Source: Vescimonas sanitatis (GTDB lineage: Bacteria > Bacillota > Clostridia > Oscillospirales > Oscillospiraceae). Taken from it: DNA of 64,000 nt. Location: NCBI RefSeq assembly GCF_049060325.1, contig NZ_JBMGPW010000002.1, positions 62,001-126,000 on the forward strand, in the 5' to 3' direction. Position 1 is the stretch's first letter; each line of letters begins with the position of its first letter. Of this stretch, positions 1 to 7,587 are shown piece after piece. The notes beneath the pieces were generated by a model. It searched no databases. It saw nothing but the letters and a program-made list of their open reading frames with translations, and was not told the DNA's origin. A program made the position numbers and the translations under genes.

Positions 1-724
1 GGTGCGCCAGCTCATGGCATACAGTGGCCGGCAGAAAGGCCGCCGGACTGTCCATGTTGACGTTCGGCTCGCCGGTGAAGGGGAAGTAGAACCCGGTGAA
101 GCGCAGGGCACTCAGCGCCCGGGAGCAGCCGAAGCCCTTGGCACCGCCCGTTTCCGCCCGCAGGAACGGGAACTCGCCGCAGAGCACATCCAGCGCGGAG
201 GCGCTCCGGTTCAGCACCGCCTGCCGGTCCAGCGTGCAGACACCGCTTTCATCTCTGGGGACGTCATCGGCGCAGGCGGCCAGATTGCCGGCAAAATAGG
301 CCGTTACCTCCGCCAGCGTCTCCGCCGTGGAAGGCCGGGCATGGATGCCGCTTTTCTCCTGAAAGCCGTCAGTGTTGTACCCGATGCCCCAGGTCAGGCA
401 GAAGCCGGCATACACCGTGGCTGCCGCCAGCGCCGCTGTCAGCGTCAGGCGCAGGGCCATGCCCCAACGGCGGCCCCGCGCGGCGATGATGCGCCGGGGT
501 ACGTTGGCCAGCCACAGTATGGCGCAGAACACCGCCGTCAAGATCAGGACCTCACCTACGGAGAGCGTCAACCTTCCACACAGCCGCCCCAGCCACTGCT
601 CCGCCGGCAGCACGGCGCCGTACCACAGGGCAGTCATGGCCGTGCGGCTGGTGCGCAGGGCGAAATACGCGGCAAAGAACACCGCCAGCGCAATACACCA
701 GCGGCACAGGGCGCGGCGGCTCAT
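1..724 (-). CDS. DUF3810 family membrane protein, C-terminus outside window
   Basis: A leftward frame is open from an ATG at 724 to the window edge (241 codons seen). The N-terminus carries two hydrophobic segments (roughly residues 8-30 and 55-75), then a third near 90-110, followed by an extracytoplasmic part. Near the edge it reads FTGFYFPFTGE and then CHELAH, an HExxH zinc-protease motif; this combination is typical of DUF3810 proteins, whose function is not established. The ATG overlaps the stop of the thioesterase gene (ATGA), so the two are probably translationally coupled. The remaining C-terminal part lies beyond base 1. Confidence 0.8.
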   Translation of the reverse strand, partial: MSRRALCRWCIALAVFFAAYFALRTSRTAMTALWYGAVLPAEQWLGRLCGRLTLSVGEVLILTAVFCAILWLANVPRRIIAARGRRWGMALRLTLTAALAAATVYAGFCLTWGIGYNTDGFQEKSGIHARPSTAETLAEVTAYFAGNLAACADDVPRDESGVCTLDRQAVLNRSASALDVLCGEFPFLRAETGGAKGFGCSRALSALRFTGFYFPFTGEPNVNMDSPAAFLPATVCHELAH

Positions 725-1143
725 AGGGGCAGGGCCCTGCCGGTGAAGCACATGACGCAGTGGGCGCGGACGATGACCTTGCCGGTTTCGTCGGTCATCT
801 CGGCGGAACAGAAGGCCAGCTTGCCGCCCAGGCGGTCCACCTTGCCCACGGTGGTCAGGGTGCTGCCGGCGGCCGCGGCGGACAGATAATCGATGGTGGA
901 GTTCACCGTGACCACCATCTCCTGCCGCAGCGTCATAATGGCCATGCCCATGGCCACATCGCACAGCGAGAACAGGATGCCGCCGTGGGCGCCGCCCCAG
1001 CGGTTCAGACTTTCGGTGTGCATGGGCAGCGTCACGGTGGCGGTACCGTCGTCCAGGTCGGTGGTCCGCATAAAGTTGTGGGTGAGAAACGGCTCCCGGT
1101 CGTTGCCGAAGACCATCAGCTTATCGTAGAGGTCTTTTGTCAT
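721..1143 (-). CDS. PaaI/hotdog-fold acyl-CoA thioesterase
   Basis: The 140-residue protein has the size and layout of the PaaI-type hotdog thioesterases. The segment with Asn, RWGGAHGG and LCDVAMG (about residues 46-66) matches the family active-site region (N-x-x-G-x-x-HGG-x-x-x-x-L-x-D). These enzymes hydrolyse acyl-CoA thioesters; the substrate cannot be read from sequence. The start is supported by an AGGAG site seven bases upstream of the ATG. Its stop overlaps the start of the DUF3810 gene by four bases. A strong terminator of the preceding AI-2E-type gene lies just upstream, so it may have its own promoter or depend on read-through. Confidence 0.85.
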   Translation of the reverse strand: MTKDLYDKLMVFGNDREPFLTHNFMRTTDLDDGTATVTLPMHTESLNRWGGAHGGILFSLCDVAMGMAIMTLRQEMVVTVNSTIDYLSAAAAGSTLTTVGKVDRLGGKLAFCSAEMTDETGKVIVRAHCVMCFTGRALPL

Positions 1144-1157
1144 GGAGGTGCTCCTTT

Positions 1158-1193
1158 CAAAGAAAAGGCAGGCGGGCTGCGTGCCCGCCTGCC
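1158..1193 (-). terminator. Intrinsic terminator after AI-2E family gene
   Basis: A ten-base-pair GC stem (1167-1176 with 1184-1193) is followed, reading leftward, by TTTTCTTT. It sits directly after the stop of the gene at 1201-2457. Confidence 0.75.
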
Positions 1194-1200
1194 TGCCATA

Positions 1201-2457
1201 TCACGCGGGATCTTTGGGTTCGGGCGCGGGCGTATCCTCCGGCGGGGAATCCTTGGCCCGACCCACATAGGCGTAGGCCTCCGTGGGCATATTCCGCTTC
1301 CGCAGCCGGCGGTCCATCAGGAATTTCAGCAGTTCCTGTATGCAGGCGAACACCGGCACGCCGATGAACATACCCAGCACGCCGGCGAAGCCGCCGCCCA
1401 CCAGGATGGCCACGATGACCCAGAAGCTGGAGATGCCCGTGGCGTCGCCCAGAATTTTGGGCCCCAGGATGTTGCCGTCAAATTGCTGGAGGATCACGAT
1501 GAAGATCACGAACACCAGACATTGCTTGGGGCTGACCAGCAGGATCAGGAATGCCGACGGCACCGCGCCCAGGAAGGGCCCGAAGAAGGGGATCACGTTG
1601 GTCACGCCCACCACCACGCTGACCAGCGGGGTGTAGGGCATTTTCAGGATGGAGCAGCAGATAAAGCACAGGATGCCGATGATGAGGGAGTCCAGCAGCT
1701 TGCCGCGGACAAAGCCGGAGAAGATGGCGTTCACCCGCCGCGTGCCGCGCATGACCGCGTCGGCATTTTCCTCCGGCAGCGCGGCGTAGACCGCCTTGCA
1801 GCAGCGAGCCAGGCTCTTCTCCTTCATGCCCATCAGATAGATGGACACGATGATGCCCACGATCAGGTCAAAGGCAAAGCCCACCGCGCCGCGGATGCCG
1901 CTCCAAATTCCGTTGGTCAGCGGCACAATGGCCTTCTGGGCCCAGGGCAGCACCTTGTCGGTCAAAAAGGCCATGCCGTCGGTATAGCGCTCGGTGATGA
2001 GCCCCGCCAGCCAGACACCGATCCCACTGTCGCTCTCCAGCAGGTCGTTGGCCCAGCGATAGACCTTGCGGTAGTAGGACTCTGCGTTGTTGATGAGGGT
2101 GGTCACGCTGTCCAGCACCTGGGGCACCAGCACGCTCATCAGCAGGTACAGAAGGAAGATGACCACGGCCTCGGTCAACAGGATGCTCACCAGCCGCAGC
2201 GCGCCCGACGGCTGCTTCAGCTCTTTTTTGAAGAGCTTTTTCCACAGCGCCGCAATGGCTCGTTCCAGCCAGGACATGATGGGCGTCAGCAGATAGGCGA
2301 TGGCGAAGCCATACAGCACCGGCGCCAGGATGGATGCCAGCTTGGACACGAACTGCTGCAGCGTTCCCGCCTGATAGAAGGTGTCGTAGAACACCAGCAC
2401 GGCACATACGGTCAAAAAGGCCGTCAGCCCCCATTTGAAATACTGCGTTCGCTTCAT
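1201..2457 (-). CDS. AI-2E family transporter (PerM/YdbI/TqsA type)
   Basis: The 418-residue protein has about eight hydrophobic segments and the layout of the AI-2E exporter family: paired N-terminal helices, an extracytoplasmic loop with an amphipathic helix, and the C-terminal block with GVTNVIPFFGPFLGAVP and DGNILGPKILGDATGI, both family hallmarks. Members export autoinducer-2 or act in ion/osmotic tolerance, so the substrate is open. I chose the ATG at 2457 (MKRTQYF) because it has a GGAGG site and follows a good leftward promoter; the frame stays open further upstream but without a ribosome site. The C-terminus is a charged, proline-rich tail. Confidence 0.85.
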   Translation of the reverse strand: MKRTQYFKWGLTAFLTVCAVLVFYDTFYQAGTLQQFVSKLASILAPVLYGFAIAYLLTPIMSWLERAIAALWKKLFKKELKQPSGALRLVSILLTEAVVIFLLYLLMSVLVPQVLDSVTTLINNAESYYRKVYRWANDLLESDSGIGVWLAGLITERYTDGMAFLTDKVLPWAQKAIVPLTNGIWSGIRGAVGFAFDLIVGIIVSIYLMGMKEKSLARCCKAVYAALPEENADAVMRGTRRVNAIFSGFVRGKLLDSLIIGILCFICCSILKMPYTPLVSVVVGVTNVIPFFGPFLGAVPSAFLILLVSPKQCLVFVIFIVILQQFDGNILGPKILGDATGISSFWVIVAILVGGGFAGVLGMFIGVPVFACIQELLKFLMDRRLRKRNMPTEAYAYVGRAKDSPPEDTPAPEPKDPA

Positions 2458-2485
2458 GGCAGGACCTCCCACTGCTGTTTTTTCT

Positions 2486-2514
2486 ATCATACCCGTATAC
2501 GCGGCGTTTTGCAA
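2486..2514 (-). promoter_or_regulatory. Sigma-A-type promoter for AI-2E family gene
   Basis: Reading leftward, TTGCAA (2509-2514), a 17-base spacer and TATGAT (2486-2491) lie about 30 bases before the start at 2457. Confidence 0.65.
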
Positions 2515-2551
2515 CAATTTTCGAACACAAACACCCGCGGCGGAATGTGTA

Positions 2552-2580
2552 TTGCAATCCCGCCGCAACTGTGGTATCAT
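2552..2580 (+). promoter_or_regulatory. Sigma-A-type promoter for lipid kinase gene
   Basis: TTGCAA (2552-2557), a 17-base spacer and TATCAT (2575-2580) precede the start at 2637. It is divergent from the promoter at 2486-2514. Confidence 0.65.
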
Positions 2581-2636
2581 ACTCGGACAACCCCGCGCAA
2601 AATGCGAGAATTACGATGGTATGGAAGGGTGTCCCT

Positions 2637-3518
2637 ATGAAAAAGCTCTTGTTTATCGTCAATCCCCGTGCGGGAAAGACAAAATCCCGCGCCCCGCTGT
2701 TCGATGCCGTGGCGCAGTTCTCCCGTGCCGGCTATCTGGTACGGGTCTATATCACCGAGGCGGGCGGCCAGGCCCGCGATATCACCGCACGGTGGGGCGG
2801 ACAGTACGACATGGTGGTCTGTGCCGGAGGCGACGGCACGCTGAACGAGACGCTATCCGGGCTTATGCAGCTGGAGCAGCGGCCCCTGCTGGGCTATCTG
2901 CCCTGCGGCAGCACCAACGACTTTGCCATGAGCCTGCATCTTCACACCATGCTGCCCGCCGCGGCAGAGGCGGCCGCCACCGGCACGCCCTGCCCCCTGG
3001 ACGTGGGGAGGCATAACGACCGCTATTTCGCCTATGTGGCCTCCTTTGGAGCCTTTACCCGGTCCTCCTACTCCGCTACCCAGGCGGCCAAGAACGCCCT
3101 GGGCCATTTTGCCTACATTCTGGAGGGGCTGGGCGATCTGGACTCCCTGCGGCCCTACCGCTGCGCGGTGGAAGCCGATGGTGAGCGCTTTGAGGGGGAG
3201 TTCATTTTCGGCGCTGTGTGCAATTCCACCTCCTTGGGCGGCCTAGTGAAGCTGGATCCCTCCCGTGTACGGATGGACGACGGAAAATTCGAACTGCTGC
3301 TGCTCCGTATGCCAAAGACGGCACTGGATCTGCAGAACCTCATTACCGCCATGACCCGTATGCAGTACGACTATCCCGGCGTGATACTGCGCCATGTCCG
3401 GCGCGTCACCCTGACCACGGAGGAGAACCTCCCCTGGTCCCTGGACGGTGAATACTGCCCCAGTGCGCCCCGCGTGGAGATCGAAAACCTCCCCGCCGCC
3501 ATCCAGCTGGTCCGCTGA
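2637..3518 (+). CDS. Diacylglycerol kinase family lipid kinase (YegS/DgkB type)
   Basis: This 293-residue soluble protein starts with KLLFIVNPRAGK, the nucleotide-binding loop of the DAGK catalytic domain, continues with GGDGTLNE (about residues 61-68) and PCGSTNDFA (about 88-96), and ends with the small beta domain. The family phosphorylates diacylglycerol or related lipids; in Gram-positive bacteria the DgkB member recycles diacylglycerol released by lipoteichoic acid synthesis, which fits the LTA-synthase-type gene elsewhere in this window. The ATG at 2637 has a GAAGGG site; upstream in-frame codons lie before or within the promoter. A bidirectional terminator follows. Confidence 0.9.
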   Translation: MKKLLFIVNPRAGKTKSRAPLFDAVAQFSRAGYLVRVYITEAGGQARDITARWGGQYDMVVCAGGDGTLNETLSGLMQLEQRPLLGYLPCGSTNDFAMSLHLHTMLPAAAEAAATGTPCPLDVGRHNDRYFAYVASFGAFTRSSYSATQAAKNALGHFAYILEGLGDLDSLRPYRCAVEADGERFEGEFIFGAVCNSTSLGGLVKLDPSRVRMDDGKFELLLLRMPKTALDLQNLITAMTRMQYDYPGVILRHVRRVTLTTEENLPWSLDGEYCPSAPRVEIENLPAAIQLVR

Positions 3519-3537
3519 GGCCGAAACAAGTTGAAAA

Positions 3538-3562
3538 GACCCGCCATCGGCGGGTCTTTTTC
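3538..3562. terminator. Bidirectional terminator
   Basis: An eight-base-pair stem (3538-3545 with 3549-3556) with a three-base loop is flanked by an A-run and a T-run, so it can end the rightward lipid kinase and the leftward CobW transcripts. Confidence 0.8.
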
Positions 3563-3604
3563 TATACACGCTGCAATTGTGCGGTGAAAATATACAGATC
3601 GCGA

Positions 3605-4534
3605 TCAGAAGGACACCATCTCCGGGTCCGGCTTGGTGGTGGCGGCGATGGAGGTGACGTACAGCACGGGGCCTTCGCCCTGATAGGCGTCACAGGCCTC
3701 CTTCTTCACTGTGGCGTGTATCTTCACCCACTGCTTGTCCTTATACTGCTCCAGCCCTTCGCCGCGGCACACCAAGGCCAGGAACTGCATATCCTTGTCG
3801 CAGCACACCATGGCGAAGCGCCCCGGGCAGTGCACGCCCTTGAACTTTTTGGAGTGGCACATCAGCGCCCTGAAGGACACCTCCACGCCCTCGTAGCGTC
3901 CCGGGTTGTCCATCATGTCCACATACCAGATGCCGTAGTCCTCGTCCGGCACCTCCAGCTTGCCGCCGGTCAGGTCGAAGGGCGACATCTCCGGCGTGAC
4001 GTACTCCTCGCTGGTGCCGTCCTCGTTTTCCAGATAGATATCCGCCCGACGGTTGGCCATCCGCAGGTTGCGGCTGCGAAGCTGGGCGCGCAGCTGCTCA
4101 TTGCAGCGGTTGAAGATCAGCATATCGCAGTTGGTGATCTTCTCCATCATCAGCTGCCCCATGTTCTTCAAATACATCTCGAAGGTCGTGGCGTCCACCA
4201 GGCACATGATCTGGTACAGGATCCAGTTGGCGGGCAGCCCCTCGCGGTACAGCTTCTCCATGCTCCACATGCCGTTGTACTCCACGATGACCTGCTTGGG
4301 CCGGTACTGCTTTTCCAGCTTTTTCAGAAAGTCGGGCGTCAGTTGGTCCTCGTCCTCCACGGTATAGGTGAATACGTTGCCCAGCACCTTGGGATCATAG
4401 CCGTTCTCACCTTCCTCGCAGCACAGCAGCAGCGTCCGATCCTCGGCGGCGAAACCGTCCCGCAGGATGCCGTTGATGAATTCGGTCTTACCGGCGTCCA
4501 GAAATCCGGCAATAAGATAAACAGGAATATCCAT
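3605..4534 (-). CDS. CobW-like GTPase fused to a DUF1980/YcgQ-like C-terminal domain
   Basis: The first half (about residues 1-170) is a CobW/COG0523 P-loop domain with GFLDAGKT (10-17). The CxCC metal motif of the family is absent (CCEEGENG stands in that region), and the guanine-specificity NKxD is replaced by NRCN. The second half (about 205-309), containing GRFAMVCCDKD, a region on thickness of one small beta domain and the ending TSIAATTKPDPE, resembles the C-terminal domain of TIGR03943/DUF1980 proteins such as Bacillus YcgQ. It lies 12 bases downstream of the His-rich CobW gene and must share its mRNA, which suggests a metal-trafficking pair. Function is inferred; the fusion assignment is by eye. 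Confidence 0.75.
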   Translation of the reverse strand: MDIPVYLIAGFLDAGKTEFINGILRDGFAAEDRTLLLCCEEGENGYDPKVLGNVFTYTVEDEDQLTPDFLKKLEKQYRPKQVIVEYNGMWSMEKLYREGLPANWILYQIMCLVDATTFEMYLKNMGQLMMEKITNCDMLIFNRCNEQLRAQLRSRNLRMANRRADIYLENEDGTSEEYVTPEMSPFDLTGGKLEVPDEDYGIWYVDMMDNPGRYEGVEVSFRALMCHSKKFKGVHCPGRFAMVCCDKDMQFLALVCRGEGLEQYKDKQWVKIHATVKKEACDAYQGEGPVLYVTSIAATTKPDPEMVSF

Positions 4535-4546
4535 GTCAGCCGCTCC

Positions 4547-5710
4547 TTACAGTCCGAACAGCTGAGAGAGCTTATCCTCTTTCAGTTGGGAGCCGATCAC
4601 ACAGATACGGCCGGTGTAGTCCGCCGGACCGCGCCGCACCTGGTGCTCCTCGGGCACAAAGTCATAGTGCAGCCACTGGCCGCCGTCGGCGGCAGCCACG
4701 ATACCCTTGGCCCGCAGGATCGCGCCGTATTCGCCGCTGTCCAGCGCCGTCAGGATGTGCTCCAGCTCCGCTTCGGAGTAGGCCTTCACCGTCTCCGTGC
4801 CCCAGCTGGTGAATACCTCGTCGGCGTGATGATGGTGATGGTGGCAGCCGCAGTGGGGATCATCGCATTCCTCGCCGTCGTGGTGATGGTGGTGATGATC
4901 GTGGTCATGCTCGTCCTCATCGTGGTGATGATGGCAGCAGTGCTCATGGTCGTGGTCGTCGTCATCGTCATCATCGTGGTCATGGTGATGGCAGCAATGG
5001 TCATGATCGTGCTCATCCTCGTCATGGTGGTGATGGTGATGCTCATGCTCGTGCTCCGCCTCATCCGCCTCGTGCTCGGCGCGCATATGCGCCAGCAGCT
5101 CGTCCGCCAGAGAGACCTTCTCGATGGCGCTGAGAATGGTCATGCCATCCAGCTGGTCCCAGGGTGTGGTGAGAATGGCGGCATTGGGGTTCTTCTCCCG
5201 CAGCAGCGCCACGGCGGCCTCCAGCTTCTCCTGGCTCAGCCGTTGGGTGCGGGAGAGGATGATGGTACCGGCGGACTCGATCTGGTTGTTGTAGAACTCG
5301 CCGAAGTTCTTCATGTATATCTTGACCTTTGTGGCGTCCGCTACGGTCACAAAGCTGTTCAGCTTCATGTCCGGTACGTCCTTCACGGTGTTCTCCACCG
5401 CCACGATCACGTCGCTGAGCTTGCCCACGCCGCTGGGCTCGATGAGGATGCGGTCAGGGTGGAACTGCTCATGTACGTCCTTCAGCGCCTTGTTGAAGTC
5501 GCCCACCAGAGAGCAGCAGATGCACCCGGAGGACATTTCACTGATCTGCACGCCGGAGTCCTTCAGGAACCCACCGTCAATGCTGATCTCACCGAACTCG
5601 TTTTCGATCAGTACCAGCTTCTCGCCGGGGAAGGCCTCGGCCAGCAGCTTCTTGATAAGGGTCGTCTTACCTGCGCCCAAGAATCCGGAAACGATGTCGA
5701 TCTTTGTCAT
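4547..5710 (-). CDS. CobW/COG0523 GTP-binding metallochaperone with extreme His/Asp-rich segment
   Basis: The 387-residue protein begins with IDIVSGFLGAGKTTL (Walker A, residues 9-17), has the CxCC motif in SSGCICCSL (62-66) and Walker B near ILIEPSG (88-94). Residues 213-295 hold 38 histidines, seven cysteines and many Asp/Glu residues, an obvious metal-binding store. COG0523 proteins insert or move zinc, cobalt or nickel; those with His-rich loops are commonly linked to zinc. The guanine motif is SRTQ rather than NKxD. I chose the ATG at 5710 because an AGAAGG site precedes it; the longer frame runs into the promoter. The His codons are almost all CAC/CAT, producing a low-complexity DNA tract at 4825-5075. 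Confidence 0.9.
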   Translation of the reverse strand: MTKIDIVSGFLGAGKTTLIKKLLAEAFPGEKLVLIENEFGEISIDGGFLKDSGVQISEMSSGCICCSLVGDFNKALKDVHEQFHPDRILIEPSGVGKLSDVIVAVENTVKDVPDMKLNSFVTVADATKVKIYMKNFGEFYNNQIESAGTIILSRTQRLSQEKLEAAVALLREKNPNAAILTTPWDQLDGMTILSAIEKVSLADELLAHMRAEHEADEAEHEHEHHHHHHDEDEHDHDHCCHHHDHDDDDDDDHDHEHCCHHHHDEDEHDHDHHHHHHDGEECDDPHCGCHHHHHHADEVFTSWGTETVKAYSEAELEHILTALDSGEYGAILRAKGIVAAADGGQWLHYDFVPEEHQVRRGPADYTGRICVIGSQLKEDKLSQLFGL

Positions 5711-5819
5711 AGAAAAAACCTTCTTTTCTCTGCCGCCCACTGCGGCGTAAATTTTGTTCCGTGCCCCGCGTTCGCCGTTCAGAGGACGAAAAAAGGGGGC
5801 GGGGACGTTTTTCACCTAT

Positions 5820-5847
5820 ATAATATCCCATTTTTTGAAAAATGCAA
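5820..5847 (-). promoter_or_regulatory. Promoter of the CobW pair
   Basis: Reading leftward, TTGCAT (5842-5847), a 16-base spacer and TATTAT (5820-5825) lie about 110 bases before the start at 5710. No Zur-like palindrome was recognised with confidence. Confidence 0.5.
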
Positions 5848-5859
5848 GTCCTGCCGTTA

Positions 5860-5898
5860 AAAACCGCGCGGCGGGCACACGATGCCCGCCGCGCTTTT
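5860..5898. terminator. Bidirectional terminator
   Basis: A twelve-base-pair stem (5866-5877 with 5883-5894) has TTTT on its right and, read leftward, GGTTTTT on its left. It ends the leftward lipoprotein gene. Confidence 0.75.
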
Positions 5899-5899
5899 G

Positions 5900-6208
5900 T
5901 CATTCGCCGATCCGGTTTAGGATCAGCTGACTGAGCGACGCTGCCAGTGCCCGGTCGTACCGCCGCGTCTCCGCGGTGCCGTCCATCTGTCCGTCCTCAT
6001 CCGCCCGGCCGCTTTCGCTGTGGCCGCCGTTCAGGTCATCTTTGGCGCTGCCGGTGTCCGTGCCGTTGGTGTCCGGCTGCGTGGTGATGCTGCCGTTGGG
6101 TGTGGTGTCCGGCGCGGTGCCGTTTGCCTTGTCGTCTGCCGCGCCGCAGGCCGCCAGCGTCACCGCCAGCATCACTGCCGCCGCCAGTGCAGCGAGTCGA
6201 TCTGTCAT
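5900..6208 (-). CDS. Small lipoprotein, function unknown
   Basis: The 102-residue product has a typical lipoprotein signal: MTDRLAAL, a hydrophobic stretch and the lipobox LAAC near residue 20, so it should be anchored outside the membrane. The next 45 residues are low-complexity Thr/Asn/Asp/Gly linker, followed by a short helical C-terminus ending AASLSQLILNRIGE. The start at 6208 has an excellent AGGAGG site. No known domain is recognisable and the neighbours point in the opposite direction or lie in a different transcript. Confidence 0.75.
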   Translation of the reverse strand: MTDRLAALAAAVMLAVTLAACGAADDKANGTAPDTTPNGSITTQPDTNGTDTGSAKDDLNGGHSESGRADEDGQMDGTAETRRYDRALAASLSQLILNRIGE

Positions 6209-6383
6209 ATCTTTTTCCTCCTTTTCCCATATGCGTCGGCCGATCCGCGCAAAAACACGCGCACATGCGCGGAGAACAGCCGCCGCCAAACGTAGGTTTT
6301 GCCGCGGGCGGTTTTATAGCCCCGACACTTTTTGCCTTTTGCATCATTTGTACAGGAAAGCCGTATCTTTTGTGGCGGAAGTA

Positions 6384-6412
6384 TTGCATTTTCCGAAAAA
6401 CCATGATATGAT
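6384..6412 (+). promoter_or_regulatory. Promoter of uridine phosphorylase gene
   Basis: TTGCAT (6384-6389), a 17-base spacer and TATGAT (6407-6412) give a leader of about 90 bases before the start at 6507. Confidence 0.65.
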
Positions 6413-6506
6413 TTTTTCTACCTCAGCGATGGGTAAATGTTTGATTATGAACCGTGTTATTTGCTTAGGACATAACGACTTGAACATAGATGGAGGACGA
6501 TGTATC

Positions 6507-7277
6507 ATGCAGGAACTGGAAAAGCAGTATCATATCCACTGCGCCGAGGGCGACGTGGGCCGCTATGTTATTCTTCCCGGTGACCCCGGCCGCTGTGCCA
6601 AGATCGCCGAGCTGTTCGACGATGCGCACTTTGTTTCTCAGAACCGTGAGTACACCATCTATACCGGTACACTGCTGGGGGAGAAGGTCTCTGTCTGCTC
6701 CACCGGTATCGGCGGGCCCTCCGCCTCCATCGCCATGGAGGAGCTGCACAACATCGGCGCTGACACGTTTATCCGCGTAGGGACCTGCGGCGGAATCGAG
6801 CTGGATGTCCGCAGCGGCGACGTGGTGGTCGCCACCGGCGCGATCCGCTTTGAGCATACCAGCCGGGAATATGCCCCCATCGAGTACCCCGCGGTGGCGA
6901 ACTTCGAGGTCACCACCGCACTGGTCCAGGCGGCCAAGGCGCTGGGTAAGCGCACCCAGGTAGGCGTCGTTCAGTGCAAGGACGCGTTCTATGGCCAGCA
7001 CAGCCCCGAGCGTATGCCGGTATCCTATGAGCTGCTCAACAAATGGGAGGCCTGGAAGCGCCTGCACGTCAAGGCCAGTGAAATGGAGTCCGCCGCCCTC
7101 TTTGTGGTGGCCGATGCCCTGAACTGCCGCTGCGGCAGCTGCTTCCATGTGGTCTGGAACCAGGAGCGTGAAAAGGCCGGCTTGGACCAGGATATGAGCG
7201 AGGACACTACCTCCGCCGTTCAGGTGGGCGTGGAGGCGCTGAAGCTGCTCATTCAGGCCGATCGCGCGGCCCAATAA
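6507..7277 (+). CDS. udp: Uridine phosphorylase (nucleoside phosphorylase family)
   Basis: This 256-residue enzyme belongs to the PNP/UDP family: VILPGDPGR (phosphate site, about residues 22-30), IGGPSASI, RVGTCGGI and the substrate-site segment ASEMESAALF (about 190-199). The Udp-type features are the GQHSPERMPV segment and the long active-site helix. It splits uridine with phosphate to uracil and ribose-1-phosphate in the cytosol. The start at 6507 is set by a GGAGG site. It is monocistronic and complements the nucleoside uptake and salvage block at 35.4-42.3 kb. Confidence 0.85.
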   Translation: MQELEKQYHIHCAEGDVGRYVILPGDPGRCAKIAELFDDAHFVSQNREYTIYTGTLLGEKVSVCSTGIGGPSASIAMEELHNIGADTFIRVGTCGGIELDVRSGDVVVATGAIRFEHTSREYAPIEYPAVANFEVTTALVQAAKALGKRTQVGVVQCKDAFYGQHSPERMPVSYELLNKWEAWKRLHVKASEMESAALFVVADALNCRCGSCFHVVWNQEREKAGLDQDMSEDTTSAVQVGVEALKLLIQADRAAQ

Positions 7278-7286
7278 GCTTCCCTG

Positions 7287-7468
7287 AAAAAAGCGCCCCT
7301 GTCATGCGCCCCCGGATGCGGACGGAAGGCTGACCTGTCCCGGTCGGCACCCCATGCTGCTATCTCATCAGCATCGTGTCAGTTATACCCCGGCTGACGC
7401 AGCCCCCTGAGAACAGAAGGAGGCACCCCCACCTCCTTGCCCTCGGCCACGCCGGGGGCGCTTTTTTT
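7287..7468 (+). ncRNA. ssrS: Closed structured RNA, best match 6S RNA architecture
   Basis: The ends of this 182-nt segment pair in a 15-base-pair stem (7287-7301 with 7453-7467) whose 3' strand ends in a T-run, so the closing stem is also a terminator. Inside are a wide asymmetric bubble, a small hairpin on its 3' side (AAGGAGG pairing with CCTCCTT near 7420-7437) and a terminal stem starting GGCTG/CAGCC. Closing stem, bubble with 3'-side hairpin, terminal stem and about 180 nt is the 6S RNA plan, which binds sigma-A RNA polymerase. The next gene has its own promoter at 7511, so this is not its leader. Identification rests on shape only. Confidence 0.5.
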
Positions 7469-7510
7469 GACTGACATCTGAAAAAAATTCAGCAGGCCTG
7501 ACAAAAAGTC

Positions 7511-7539
7511 TTGTTTTTCCTGTTAAAAAGCGTTAAGAT
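7511..7539 (+). promoter_or_regulatory. Promoter of purine permease gene
   Basis: TTGTTT (7511-7516), a 17-base spacer and TAAGAT (7534-7539) leave a leader of about 40 bases, too short for a purine riboswitch. Confidence 0.65.
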
Positions 7540-7587
7540 GATACTTGCGCCGGAGGGCGCGCAGCATTTTGTAAAGGAGAGAATCAC

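Noticed and set aside
3584..5860. Rightward open frame of about 760 codons over the CobW pair
   Set aside because: It is the antisense of the His/Asp codon tract, gives long Val/Met runs, and has no ribosome site; the leftward GTPase genes explain the region.
7470..7587. Purine riboswitch before the purine permease
   Set aside because: The promoter at 7511 leaves only about 40 bases of leader and the conserved purine aptamer core is absent.
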